This document shows positions 23,366 to 35,344 of a DNA stretch of 64,000 nucleotides, piece after piece. The DNA is taken from positions 14,399,471-14,463,470 of the forward strand of contig CM055113.1 in assembly GCA_029204225.1 (NCBI GenBank). The letters are read 5' to 3'. The number at the start of each line of letters is the position of its first letter. Positions within the stretch are counted from its first letter, which is position 1. The notes beneath the pieces were generated by a model, which saw nothing but the letters and a program-made list of their open reading frames with translations, was not told the origin of the DNA and ran no database searches. Origin of the DNA: Diphasiastrum complanatum (Eukaryota > Streptophyta > Lycopodiopsida > Lycopodiales > Lycopodiaceae). A program made the translations under genes and the position numbers.

Positions 23366-23774
23366 ATAGCACATGGCATGCTAGCAAATGTAGGTCGTTG
23401 GGACTTCTGGGGGGACCAAGTCTGAGGCTAGGGCTTGGTGCATTAGCTAGGTTTAGGGCTAGGAATCTCATGGCCAGGTAAAGCCCAAGAGGGCTATGAA
23501 CGCAAGAAGGCTCCTTGTGGTTCATGCGATCCAACCACCGCAGGAAACTACAAGGAGCCTTCTTGCAATCTCTTGCAGTGGGTTGGACAGCAAGGAGCCT
23601 CCTTGTGGTCTTTTGCGGTGGCCCAAGGCACCACAAAGACCCTTCTTGTGGTCCAACCCACCGCAAGGAGGCTCCTTGCGGTCCCTTGTGCGACCGCAAC
23701 ATACCGCAAGGCGCCTCCCTACGGTCCAGACCACTGCAAGGGACCGCAAGAAGGCTCCTTGTGGTCCCTCACAG

Positions 23775-23795
23775 TTTAGGGTTTAGGGTTTAGGG
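23775..23795 (+). repeat. Three telomere-type units (TTTAGGG)3
   Basis: Three perfect Arabidopsis-type telomere heptamers lie in the middle of the CTCCTTGCGG palindrome array. The run is too short to be a former chromosome end. It may be a repair patch or part of the element's own core. Confidence 0.9.
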
Positions 23796-24097
23796 TACCC
23801 AACCAACAGACCATAAGGAGCCTACCCCAAGGGACCACAAGGAGCCTTCTTGCGGTCCAGACCACCGCAAGGGAGTGTAAGAAGATTCATTGTCCCTTGT
23901 GGTGGCCCAAGGGACAGCAAGACCACAAGGAGCCTCCTTGTGGCCCCTTGTAGTGGGCTGGACCACAAGAAGGCCTCTTGTAGTCCGTTCGGCCACTGTA
24001 AGGGACCACAAGGAGGCTCCTTGTGGTCCCTAGTGGTAGGCTGGACCGCAAGGGACCACAAGGAGTCCAAGGAGCCCAAGTGTAAAAAAAAAAAAAA

Positions 24098-24264
24098 TGA
24101 CTGAATCACTTGGCATGCCAACGTGCCAAGTGATTTAGAAAAAAAAGAATGCCTTAGCAGCCCACCTCCATAGCACGCCGACGTGCTATGGTGGGGGGCT
24201 ACCAGGGCAAAAAAAAAAAAATTATGAATTACTTGGCACACCGGTGTGCCAAGTAATTCAGTCA
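24098..24264. repeat. 167-bp element with palindromic ~40-bp inverted ends
   Basis: The left end TGACTGAATCACTTGGCA matches the complement of the right end (TGACTGAATTACTTGGCA) with one difference, and each end folds on itself. 24225-24260 is a perfect 36-bp palindrome: TGAATTACTTGGCACACC followed by its exact complement. A third hairpin (word TAGCACG/CGTGCTA) sits in the middle at about 24160-24200. Poly-A flanks both sides, so an A-run target duplication is possible but cannot be shown. Confidence 0.75.
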
Positions 24265-24427
24265 AAAAAAAAATTTCTTTTTGTAGCACAAGGCTAAAAA
24301 TGTTTTTTAACTTCAATTTTTTTTAATTTTGGGATTTCATTATGGGATTGTTAACTATGTGCCAAACCACAATTTTGATTAATAAACATCAAGTAGTGGC
24401 ATAAAAAGATAGCACGCCATGTGCTAT

Positions 24428-27400
24428 CTTTGTATTGACTCATGGCAAGAAACAAACTCGCAAAACTCGCAATTATCTTCTAAGTCGGTAGCATGGCCTC
24501 TTAGATTGCATTCATACATAGTAGTCTAAATTAAGTACAAAAAGACACGTGACAAGGTAAATTGGACAAATGACAAACTTTGTTGACTAATCAAACAAAA
24601 AGTGCAACAATGCTTACCTCGAGGGATGGTCTCACTGTCTGTGTGGTCTCCCAAGCTCCTCACCTAGGCCACCATCCAAGAGTCACTAACTAACCGACAT
24701 GGACATGTAGATCTTTATATTCTTTTTTCCACATTCGTCCACTTCTTCTTAGCAAGCTCATATGAATCTATAAGCACTTCCTTTGATTACTACTTATTTA
24801 TTTTTTACCACCTCAAAGGAATGGGAAGGTCCATTCACCTACTAGCACAACGAGTTGGTCTCCAACCCCCTACAAATAACTAGATTATGAATTGGATTAC
24901 AAAAGACCCAATAGACACTATATTTCTACATACAAACTAGACACTTAGCCATTGGGATAACATAAGATACAATGCACTAAAGTAGTCATCACTTTTAAAA
25001 ATAAGAAATTTAAATTTATGGAAACTTAAATTCCCAAATCACACATTTTATGAAAAAAAAAATAGAAAACAAATGGAGAACTAACCAATGGTTTTTAAAA
25101 CACTACTTAGTGCTAGTACCATAGAAAAAAGTGCTTCTTTTAAGGGGGAAATTTGATAGTTACTATTTTTAGAGGGAAGGAGAACTAGGAAGGGGTGAAA
25201 ATCTAAACAACACTTATGATCAAGATACTTGCAACCATGCTGGATGTAAACAACAATGAATATCACAATATTGCAATATGAAACCCTACTATTTACAACT
25301 TGTTGAGAACAAAACATGGAGTCCTATCTAGATCTAGATAATGCTTGGTGTAATTTGTGCCTCCCTTTGCCTCTTGTGTGTTGCTTCGGTGGTTCACCTC
25401 TTCTTATAGTGGTGCATGAGCCAATTGGCTTTGCCTTGAGACTTGCATTTGTATATGGTCATATGAAGAGCTTGTGATATGTTTGCTACTTCATACGAAT
25501 TGTCGTAGTTCCATTAGCCAAAGGCTCCCTACCCCCCATGGATTTTAAAAGAGTATATATATAGCATCAAGTAGACATGCACTTAATGTAGTAATGGTTT
25601 TGCCTCTTCCTATGTGGTGCATAAGCCTCTTGGTTTGCCTTGCGACTTGAATTTGTATATGGTGATGTTTGGCAAAAATTGCTACAATTGAACAAACAAG
25701 TGCATCAAGGAACTTAGCATAAGGCAATTTAGAAGTTGGACTAAAATGAGCGATATTACTCCTGTGTGCAACACAATATATACTCAATAGAAAAAGACAA
25801 GTTATTTTCGACCTAGTTGTGACGCCAAAGATTGAACCTACAACTACTTAGCCCCATCCAAGCCAATAACCCAACAAACTTTGTAATGAAAATTCGACAT
25901 TCTAATGATACCAATGATGGCATCATCTAAAGCTTCAATATTTTCATCAACTATAGATGTGACACATTAGAAATTATAGGACTAAATTGAAGGTAAGTCC
26001 AATATTGATGACTTTCTATCAAAAAAAAATTGTGCTACTCATAACTAAGTTGTCTTTCGTTAATCAATATTCACTTGAACAAAGTGGCTACTTAATATTT
26101 ACTTGAACAAAGTGATATATCTCAAACTCGCTACTAGTAACCAAGACACAATTGCTAAATATTTGCAAATACATAGTTTTTGGAAAATTGGTACATGCTA
26201 CTAAATGAATTAAGGTAAGGGTTGCTACTAAATGAATTGTTTGGTAGTTAGTTTCTTTTGTGAGTTAATTTTATTTTTTATAAAACTCCTGAAAGAAAAT
26301 ATACATAATTGTAAATATTCCAATTTACTCAATGGGAAGGCAAGATGATGCTAGATTGTTTATTGTTAAATATTTGCAAGACATTAATTATTTAATTGTT
26401 TATGGTTTTTTTTCATACCAATGACAAGCCATGAAATGAGTCAAGGGTTTAGTGAAGTGGTGCTTTTTAGCTTCGCCAAGATAACGGTAAAATGAGATGT
26501 CACTCATGGGTGAGTTTGAGCATTGAAATGAGTTTTTTTTAATTCTTTTGAAATGTCAATCAAAATATTTTTTAAGCAATGATTCCAAAATCTAGAGGCT
26601 GGTTTGTATAGGCAAGCTTTCAAAAAGTCAACTCATGGGAGTGCCAAATATGTCAATTTTCAAGGATGCCAATACATAAATCCTAAAATCATGGAAGGGA
26701 TTCATTTTGGTATGTCTGTGAAATTGTGAATATAGGACCATTGATATATAGTTTTCTTTATCATTGGTAATAGACATATTTCTTAATGAAGCTTGATTTC
26801 TCATGTGGGTTTCAATTTTGATATGTTTTAAGTGATAAACTATTCAGAAGTAGGTACCACTTTTCTGGAAATCTTCACATATTGTTTTGTGACTTTATGG
26901 TGTTCATGGATAGTGTAATTCACCCATCTAGAAGCTTCAATGATCCCAAGAAACGTTAATGGCTTGAATGTTAGGTCTCCATGTAGAAGATCATGTAATT
27001 AGATTAAAAAAGCATTTGTTGGGCACTTTTGGCTTAATAAAACAAGGCCCTATAGTTAAGCACAACTGACCTTCAGGTTGAGCTCCAAAAGATAATGAGA
27101 ATTAGAAATTTGGAATCTGACAACAGATTCTAAACACTCAATAATAGCTCAATACAAAGAGTTTTTTACACTATGATTCTTTTGGCACTAAGTCTAAGTA
27201 TTACCTTTATGATCAGCTTCTTTTTCTCCTAACATTTTTCTGATTTGCAACCCAGGCCAATAGGTACAAGTTTTCCAGCAGTCATTGAATTCCACCATAG
27301 TAAGTCAATCATCAGTGCTTTAGTTTTTCATTAAATCTCTTAGCTGTACCCTGTTTAATTTGTAGCCCTCTTGATTGGAACAGGACCAAAATACAGATTT

Positions 27401-27900
27401 CCACCATATTCTCAAATTAAGGCAATGCTAATAAGATACAGAAATATTCTTGAGCTCCGGATCTTTCCAGCTCAAGTTGATATTTGATAGAAATGTTAAA
27501 AATAAACGAATCAATGACGAACAAGACTTTGTAGGAAAGCTTTCTGATTGGTAAAATGTACAGCAAATATTATTGATCAATGTGACCTCAAATCTGAAGT
27601 GTTGTAAATTTTAGTTTCTGGTTCGTGCAAGCAGTTTATTGAGGTTAAAATCATTGGACTTCTAACATATCTCCATAACTATTCTGCATGAGTTATTGCA
27701 CATAAGAGCTCAGATGAAAGCAGATTCTCAAATGAAGTTGTGCACATTTCATTGTGACTGATGAGACTATTACAATTCGTTTCACATTTGGTGAAGCATA
27801 TAACTATACATGTGCTCAGACTCCATTCCATAGTATCTGATGGCTCCGAATTTGAAGCGATTCATTAACCATATAGCTCTCAAAAGAAGACCAGGATCAA
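24428..27900. other. Anonymous AT-rich region with one diverged duplication
   Basis: No gene recognised. An imperfect direct repeat occurs at about 25390-25470 and 25600-25670 (CCTCTTCYTATRGTGGTGCATRAGCC...TTTGTATATGGT). Everything else is AT-rich with short frames of no recognisable content. Confidence 0.4.
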
Positions 27901-29899
27901 TATAAGAAATAAGGGTGTACAGTGGAAATTTTGAAACTTTTGAAGAAAAAATTGGAGAAGGCACTTCTTATATACGAAATAGAAAGTTTAAAGGTTATCA
28001 AACCCTCTAAAATCAAACTGTTCACAGCCTTCCTTTTCCTATATAAGATGTGCATTGTCCTCCACTTCTCAATTACAACATTATTCAGTACAAGTCAAGA
28101 TTTCACAAAGGAAACCATGGCTTGAAAAAGGGCTGAAAGTTTTAACAGCAAGGAATGAAATTTCACATGCTGCTTTGCTCTATTCCAGAAGGGTCAAATG
28201 CTCTTATCAGAACTATTCGTATCCTGGGACATGGGCGTGTAGCGTCAGGTTGAGTTCCTTTGATTGGACTGGTTATGACGGTTATGTGCATATGAAGAAA
28301 CAGGAAAGTCTTCATTTCAAAATTACATGCCAAAAGAAACTGGAAGGCAGTCATCCACATAAATGATATCGATCTACTAACTACTTCATCGACGGGTAAA
28401 GATCATTTTTGTGAAATGCAAATATTTGAACAATACAGCGACTCAAGCAGTTGAAGAACTGAAAAATAGAGCGATATAAATTTACATGCTGTGTAACAAA
28501 CTTTAATCAATACCGTTTATCAGCTATAGGATAGCAGGTCAACCAAAGCTATAGCTTACTAAAATGTACCAGGAGACAGGTCAACGCTGCATCAGATTCA
28601 TAAGCTGCGTTGGTTTGTTACTGGATAATTTGATTTATGCTCCCATCGACACCTTCCATGGACATAAAAAGGACATGGTAGGAACGCCTCTGAAGGAAGC
28701 AATTAGCATGAAAACTTCAAGCTCAAAAGTAAATCCAATAAGGAATAAATCCCCGTCTAACCTCAAATCTCATCCAGTAGCTAGAAAGCATCAAGCAATC
28801 CATACAATTATAAACGCAGCATACAAGCAAATGGGCAGCCAAAATTTATTCTCTTCACAATTGATAATCAAAAGTAAGTGTGGCAGAACATTTATTTAAC
28901 TGTCTGTAACCAGAACCCAAGCTCCGTATCGTCGAAAAAACATTGCACAGACGCATTCGAGCATCAAAAGGCATAATCAGAAAATACCCAATTACCATAG
29001 AATACTAGCATTTCCTGTTAGACCAGCAGAGAGGGAAGTCTGAAAAAGGCAGAAACATAGCAATTGCAACCATCTATCAAAACTGCTAAGAGCAATTACA
29101 TGCTTTTCAGATTTCATGCTCTCATCTGATCAACCTGGAATGAGTTCGTGATCGTTGGAGATTAGCTCCTTGTGCTATATACGCAGGAACAGAGTTGCCC
29201 TCAAAACCCTACAACACGTTCGCGAGCAGCCGCCACATAAACCCTAATAAGGAGCATTAGCGGCCAATGGATGGATGGATGGGTTTATGAGGGCTCTTTG
29301 GATGTAGAATCATTTATTTTTTTGCTGCTTATTTCATTGAAATTTTCTTTTTGAGTTCGATTTTTTTGAACGGGTGGATCTAAATTCTTCTTGGCCACTG
29401 CGTTTATGCCTTGACAAGATCCCTCACCCGGGCCATTCTTGACGTCAAGAATAGGTTCCCCCAGTGGGGCTGACACATTCACATAGCTGAAACCCGTTGC
29501 CCCCGACCTGCTGCCGACGGGTCGGGCTTCCTAGCCTACCCGTCTTGCTAAGAGTTTGGCTTCCACGGGTCGATTGCAAAACACCTGATGATCACGACTA
29601 CCAACTACAAAACACCTGACGATCAGTTGCAACGGATGATCTCAAGCTGAAGCAATTTCAAAAAAAACATGCAACATCGTTCGCATAAATAGATTATCGT
29701 CACAAGTCAGCAAGATTTTAATATGCAAAGAAGAACAAGCTATGCAATTTTGTTCCAATTTGAGTCGAATAGGAATTTTAAAGACAAGTGAAATGCATGT
29801 GTTGGGTGCTTGATGGGTCCCACCACTAAAACTATTGTTGGAGAAGCCTTGCCAAGTGGGCCCCGCCATAGTACAGTGTACAGTTAGAATAATAAGTGC
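27901..29899. other. Region without a recognised gene
   Basis: Short open frames at 28055-28366 and 28564-28899 show no domain that I recognise. At 29470-29580 the words CGACGGGTCGGG and ACCCGT recur in both orientations, a weak echo of the palindromic elements. On the - strand at 29285-29482 a 65-codon, Lys/Asn-rich frame resembles nothing known to me. Confidence 0.35.
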
Positions 29900-30209
29900 G
29901 AGGGCACTGGCATCTTGCATGTGTTAGCCCAACCCAATGAGCACATTGTTAATTAGTTTGAGGTTGTTTTTAAGAGGCTTGGCCCTAGTTGTAAATAAAT
30001 AATCTAGAGGGCAAAGTCTACAAATAAGAAATCTAACTTGGTCAAAGTGAGACTCACATGATTCATGTGACTTACTTTGTGCTTTCTTAGAACAATTAGA
30101 TTGAGTTTATGTTTATTTGAAGGACTTGAATTAGAGTAGTGTAACCAATCTATAAAAGAGAGCCATTTCCTTTGTATTGTATCTTCTCTCTTATCCTAAT
30201 AAAACTCTA

Positions 30210-30283
<74 letters not shown>
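29900..30283 (+). mobile_element. LTR-like unit A ending in (CT)n
   Basis: Starts with a block (GAGGGCACTGGCATCTTGCA...CAATGAGCAC) that recurs in diverged form at 30806. It carries a TATA-like TATAAAAG at 30151-30158 and TAATAAAA near 30200, and runs into a pure CT tract (30216-30283). The order promoter, polyadenylation signal, short tail is LTR-like. It has no coding part. A solo LTR or TRIM-type fragment is the likely identity. Confidence 0.4.
30216..30283. repeat. (CT)n microsatellite
   Basis: An essentially pure CT run of 68 bp at the end of LTR-like unit A. Confidence 0.97.
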
Positions 30284-30287
<4 letters not shown>

Positions 30288-30805
30288 CTATGTAGGTTGA
30301 GGTGATGTTGCCGCTCCCAACGACGATCCCATACTACAATTGACACAACAACATGCAATATTGAATTACAGATGTGCGTAAAAGCATTTTTTTATAGTTC
30401 CATGCTTTCTCAAATTTCAAAGTATAATAGAGGTTAACTAATGATTAATAGAATATTTCTCTACATGACTCAAAATGAAGCAAACCGACTTGCCATAATG
30501 AAATATACAAACTTGGAATAGTGAGGCCATGCTTTCAACACAAAACCTAATCATAGTGTGCTCTCTGTTCTTTGTTGTATGTTCTCGGACGACCAACGCT
30601 GACTTAATTATAGAACTATCGTGTGCTTTCTCTTCTCTGCTGCATGTTTTTGGATGAACCGACGAGTGAGGGAGCCAGTGAAAACATGAGCGCAAGCACT
30701 AGAAAAGTCCATATTGAAAAACTCACATGCAACACACGTCCACTTTCTATGTTGTGGGTATTCTATGCACGTAGATAAAAATGGCCGGAAGTAGAAATAA
30801 GTTGT

Positions 30806-31306
30806 GAGGGCCATGGCATCCTGCGAGCGTAAGCTCATAGCCCAATGAGCACTAGTAAGTAATGTATTTTACATAAACTAAGCTTTGGGCCATGTAATTA
30901 AAATAATGTTAAGAAGACCAAAGGTTAAGTTAACTAAGTTACTAAGTTTTTATTAAGTAGTCAAAGTCAAAATGGTGGTGAGGTGTGCTTCTTTGTGCAC
31001 CATAGATTAGAATGTGTTTTTTTTTAAGGGTTAGGATTTCAATTCTACCTTTTTGAAGTAGCCAATGGAAACCAAGGGGCAAGGGCCTCCCCAAATATAA
31101 AAAGACACCTCTTGCAACCCATTTCACATGTTAATAAAAAGGAGTAAACTACCATTTTGGAGATCCAAGCATTCTCATGTGCTAATGCTTTCATGCTTTG
31201 CTATTGTTGTGTTTGCTAGTTATTTTCCCATTTGCGTTGTTCTTGCTTTGTGTTTTAAAATGGCTTCTACAATGTATGTACTGTTGAGCACATGAGCTAA
31301 TCTCCC

Positions 31307-31368
<62 letters not shown>
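30806..31368 (+). mobile_element. LTR-like unit B ending in (CT)n
   Basis: Diverged relative of unit A, with the same first block (GAGGGCCATGGCATCCTGC...CCCAATGAGCAC). It has a TATA-like TATAAAAAG at 31096-31104, a TTAATAAAAA soon after, and a CT tract at the end (31311-31368). Copia RNase H sequence begins directly after the CT tract. The shared plan makes chance resemblance unlikely. Confidence 0.4.
31311..31368. repeat. (CT)n microsatellite
   Basis: A pure CT run of 58 bp between LTR-like unit B and a copia RNase H remnant. Confidence 0.97.
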
Positions 31369-31371
<3 letters not shown>

Positions 31372-31715
31372 ATTGCAACTACACAGGCTACGAAAGAAGC
31401 AATATGGTTGAAAAATTTATTGTCTGATATTGGTCTGAGATAATACTCTCCTAAAACTATTTTGTGTAATAATCACAATGTGATTGCATTGTCCAGATTG
31501 CATTGTCCATCAATCCTATATTCCATTCTAGAGTAAGCACATTGAAATCAAGTATCACTACATAAGGAGAGGAATTCTTAACAAAGAAAAATGTTTAAAT
31601 TTTGCAAAACGCAATAGATATCTTTACAAAGGCATTAAGTCAGGAGGCACACAAGAATTTTGTGCAACCTTGAATTTGTCAATCAAGGCATTCATGGAAT
31701 CAGATTAAAGGAGGG
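31372..31715 (+). pseudogene. Ty1/copia RNase H remnant with polypurine tract
   Basis: Translates, with two or three frame changes, to ATTQATKEAIWLKNLLSDIG, IFHSRVSTLKSSITT-like remains of the HSRTKHIEIKYH block, and DIFTKALSQEAHKNFVQP. These are the last blocks of copia RNase H. It ends in TTAAAGGAGGG, a polypurine tract touching the LTR start at 31716. The 5' part of the element is absent. The CT tract at 31311-31368 marks the break. Confidence 0.75.
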
Positions 31716-32120
31716 TGTTGGATTTATCCTTTCTCCCTAAATCTGTAAGCTAATTTAGTTCCATTCATGCGGTTCTTCTGATTTGAAGCCTTTTAACTTC
31801 ATCAATTTTTGCAAGTCGCTGCCTGTAAGTAACTCATAAGAAACCCGTAAGTCTTTCTCTTACGAGTCAAAACGATCATTGCAAGTTCCCTTTAGGAACT
31901 CGTAAGTGAGTCATAGCTCGTAATTCATAATTCGTAAGTGAGTCATAAGGAACTTATAGCTCGTAAGTGAAGCTATTATGAGGCATAACGATTGTCGCCC
32001 ATAACAAGCCCACAAGGAAAGTGGTTACAAAAGAATATGAATAGGAAATGAAGACTTATGAGCAACGATGTAAGATGACGTCTCTAACGAAAGTCCTACG
32101 AGCAATTTTGGTAGACAATG
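31716..32120 (+). mobile_element. 3' LTR start with repeated CGTAAGTGAGTCATA words
   Basis: Starts TGTTGGATTTATCC right after the polypurine tract. From about 31810 to 32110 the words CTCGTAAGTGAGTCATA, CGTAAGT and the complement CTTACGAG recur at least six times. The end of the LTR was not located; 32120 marks the end of the repeated words. Such word clusters in copia LTRs usually mark regulatory regions; that role is inference here. Confidence 0.5.
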
Positions 32121-34530
32121 ATGTGCAAGCACCATGAGGCTCACGACTGACATGAAGGACTAATCTATTCTTTTAATTATGTCTTGTAATTAAATTGTAC
32201 AAACATAAATAAAGCACATAGATGTCGAAACATATATTCATCACAAATTGAATGTTGTGTACACTCTCTTGCAGTTTAATGAAGCCATTTCCAAGAGACA
32301 TTGTCTTGCATCATTGCGCATTTCTGTTACATCTGTTTTTGCAAATTGATTATTTATAGATTGAATTTGTATGTCTAAATGTGAATGTTGAATGCTTCTT
32401 GATGTTTCCTTTCGCTTCCGTGCATTAATTAATTCATGTGTGTCTGTGACGTCAATTGTATAGATCTTTACAATTTCAAGTTCAAATCAAGTAGAGCTCA
32501 AAATCTATTCTGAGCTTGAATCTGATAGGCATAGTAGATTGCATAGAGAAAATTAATCATTCTTGATATTTCAGTTTTTTTCAGCATGCATCTTATCTCG
32601 TGGTTCGAGGGTGATGCTACTAGAGATTGATCAATGGCTTCTTATTGGTCGGGTGGTTTTGCTCCACATTTATTTCTTTGTGTTTATTTTGTAAGCAAGA
32701 TCTTCAAGAGCTTTCCCTTACCAGTGGTCCGAGAGCAAGGCTTACGAAGATCAAAGGATTTAGAGCTATGAGGCTTTTTACTGGATCTTTTGGTGGTGAT
32801 CAATAGAATTTTTCTTTTTGGTGGAGAATAAGCTTCAAAGTGGGTGTTCTCTCAATGTTTTCACTTGCATGTCACTAAGATCCATCTTTGTCAAGATTCT
32901 CCAGGGTTTTATGGACTACTGTTGATGTTAGTCAGTTTATGACAATTTTGTTTGTATTTATCATAACTTATGGTAGATCTGAATCAGTAAGTGTACCTTC
33001 AACTATGATTTTATTAATTGCTGAATTAATGATTGCATGCCAGAATTTTGCAAGATTTATGGGTCTAGGCTATGACTTAGTCAAAAATTGCTTTTTTTTA
33101 GGATTTTTGGCTAGAAAAGATAGTAAGAGCTATGATCTAGCAAAATAAGAATAATTGATTGCTATGATAGATTCATTTTAGTTGCATGTGATCAGTATTT
33201 GAATGCATGAGGTAAAATTTGGCTTTATGTAAATGAAAAAACACAGAAAATTGCCAAAATTCATTATTTTTGCAAGTTTTTTCACAGATTTTACTACATA
33301 CTGCTATAAATTGCCTTGTAGACCTTGCATGAGAGCTAATCAATGTCTTTTAAAGCTGTCCAAGAGGCTAGAGTAAAGAATTCAGAGTTTAGAGGGTGTA
33401 GGAGGCCCAAAAAGAGCTGAAATTTGTCTTTTTTAATTCTTCTCTAGGAATCTATTGCGACAAATTCACAAGAAGATCATTGATGGACATTCTGCCCTTT
33501 AACAAAATAGTATCAAGGCAGATGCCATACTGATCAGTATAAAAGACAAATAAATGTATTAAGTTCACATTAACATTCTACACGTAAGAAGCTATTTTGA
33601 AATTTCCACATAAAAAGAGAGACATGACTTTAATATTAGTGCTAGGTACTAGGGTAGATTCGTGCCATGCTAGCCCCAAGGACCTCCCGCGAAGGCAGTT
33701 AGGAGTCCAAGCACCTCGTAGCTTGGGCAAATCCATGCCATACAAGCCCACTTGAGTCAAATTCTAACCAAGTATATAGCCCACCTTCAATAGCCACTTA
33801 TAGTTTTATGAGTCCATACCTTGTCTTTAATATCTTAGACCAATCCATATCAGTTAAAGGCAAGAAATATAAGTTCTTCATGAACATATAATCGCAAACA
33901 ATCATTCTCAACATTCTAGAAAACCCTTATGAGTACATGAATCGTGTTGCAGCACTAAGTGAAAATAACATTCACATCGATGTTAAATCATATAGCTTCG
34001 GACCTAAATATGAGACGTAGACATTTCCTGCGAGCTACCCATCTTCAACTGCTCAAGTGAAACACTCCTTACGTACTAATGATTTCAAACTGAAAATAGC
34101 TTGTAAATGATAGTGCATCTTTCTTACTAGAGCGTCGTAGTTTAAGAACGATATATAAAATAGTCAAGCGTAATTCAACTTTAAAAGAGGTAATAGTGTC
34201 TTGAAGTGCCATAGAACTAGCAAATTAATCGAATTCCAGCACATCTCAAGTGGCAGTATAACTTTGGTTATCATTGTACTCAAAGCTACTTTTATTTTCA
34301 ATGCCTCAAAGAGTCTCCTTTAGTTGTAACACACACAACTGTATGCATTGATAGTTTTCACCAACAAACACATATCATGTCTAGCAACAGTATGAACAAG
34401 TGATAATGAGCCACATCAGAAGTTTGTTGGGCAACACTTGCAATAGATTATAAGTAGACAAAGGCCCATGCATCATGAGCTATTACGTATGTAAATGGTG
34501 CTTGATACAACAAAAAATCAGCATGTGGAC
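32121..34530. other. Region without a recognised gene
   Basis: It may begin with the rest of the preceding LTR. A Phe/Leu/Ile-rich frame at 32888-33148 (86 codons) could form one membrane segment, but I recognise no family. Nothing else is supported. Confidence 0.35.
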
Positions 34531-34534
34531 AGAT

Positions 34535-34850
34535 GATCCATCGCTGTTGGGATGGCGGCCAGTTTGGTATGGTAAGAAGCCATCGGTTTCTCACTTTCGC
34601 ACTTTTGGTTGCACGGCTTATGCGTATATTCCCGATAAGCTAAGATCCAAACTAGATGATAAAGGAGTATGCATTTTTATGGGCTATAGTAGTGAAAGTA
34701 AAGGCTATAGATTGTTTAATGTGGAGACTAACAAAATCATAGTGAGTCGTGATGTTCATTTTGATGAGAAGAACTCCTATGATCTTGCGCCCATTCATGT
34801 CATAAAAGGGGACATCCCCCAAGAGCGATGGACTGTACATGAGTTTACTT
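34535..34850 (+). pseudogene. Ty1/copia integrase C-terminal fragment
   Basis: An open stretch reading WRPVWYGKKPSVSHFRTFGC, then YIPDKLRSKLDDKGVCIFMG, YSSESKGYRLFN and IIVSRDVHFDE. This is the region after the integrase core that copia elements carry before reverse transcriptase. Frame and motifs are well kept, unlike most fragments here. Neither integrase catalytic residues nor RT are present, so it is an isolated piece. Confidence 0.85.
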
Positions 34851-35048
34851 TGTCAGAACGGAAGCACATCCTGCCCAGAAGGCAACGATGGAGGCTTACC
34901 ATTGTTGAAAATTTTTTACTATGCTCTCTATTGACAGCAATGGTTGATAAGCCACTCGTTGATAGCATATATATCTCTGATTTTATGCATTGGAGAAGCC
35001 CGATCCATAGCGGATTTGTGGCTTGACTTGGCACATAACCTTGCATTT

Positions 35049-35340
35049 GTCCAGCGATGGGCAACATGCCTTCCATCTCTCTTTTTTAAGTAACTTTTTG
35101 AGTAAGATATGTGGGGAGTCCAACGATGGACAACATGCATTCACTCTCTCGTTTGAGAATATTTTTTTGTAAGAGATATGTGGGAAGTCCAGCGATGGAC
35201 AACATGCAGTCACACTCTCTTTTGAGAGTAATTTTTTATGAGAGAAGTGTGGGGAGTCCAACGATGGACAATATGCCTTCTCTCTTTCTTTTGTAAGTAA
35301 TCATTATGAGAAATATGTGGGAGGTCCAACGATGGACTCT
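35049..35340. repeat. 69-bp minisatellite, about 4.2 copies
   Basis: Units start at 35049, 35118, 35187, 35256 and (partial) 35324 with GTCCARCGATGGACAACATGC. A CT-rich part follows, then AGTAA..TTTT..GAGATATGTGGG. The unit head contains a small inverted repeat, GTCCA-ACGA-TGGAC. It begins about 200 bp after the copia fragment and may belong to an LTR. Confidence 0.93.
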
Positions 35341-35344
35341 GAGT

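Larger units (their letters stand above)
23366..24427. mobile_element. 1.06-kb palindromic composite with terminal inverted repeats
   Basis: The ends form an inverted repeat: 23366-23383 (ATAGCACATGGCATGCTA) matches the complement of 24410-24427 at 17 of 18 positions, and each end is itself a hairpin. Inside, 23490-24070 carries many copies of CCGCAAGGAG / CTCCTTGCGG-type words in both orientations around three telomere-type units. Next, 24098-24264 holds a smaller palindromic unit in poly-A. No coding domain is present: open frames here arise from the repeats. No target duplication was found. It is probably a non-autonomous DNA transposon or a nest of them. Confidence 0.6.

Noticed and set aside
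23364-24316. Several overlapping frames of 70-160 codons on both strands
   Set aside because: They arise from repeated palindromic words in a GC-rich block, overlap on both strands, and show no domain.
32888-33148. Small membrane protein gene
   Set aside because: There is one hydrophobic stretch but no recognised family, no splice context, and retrotransposon remains lie nearby.
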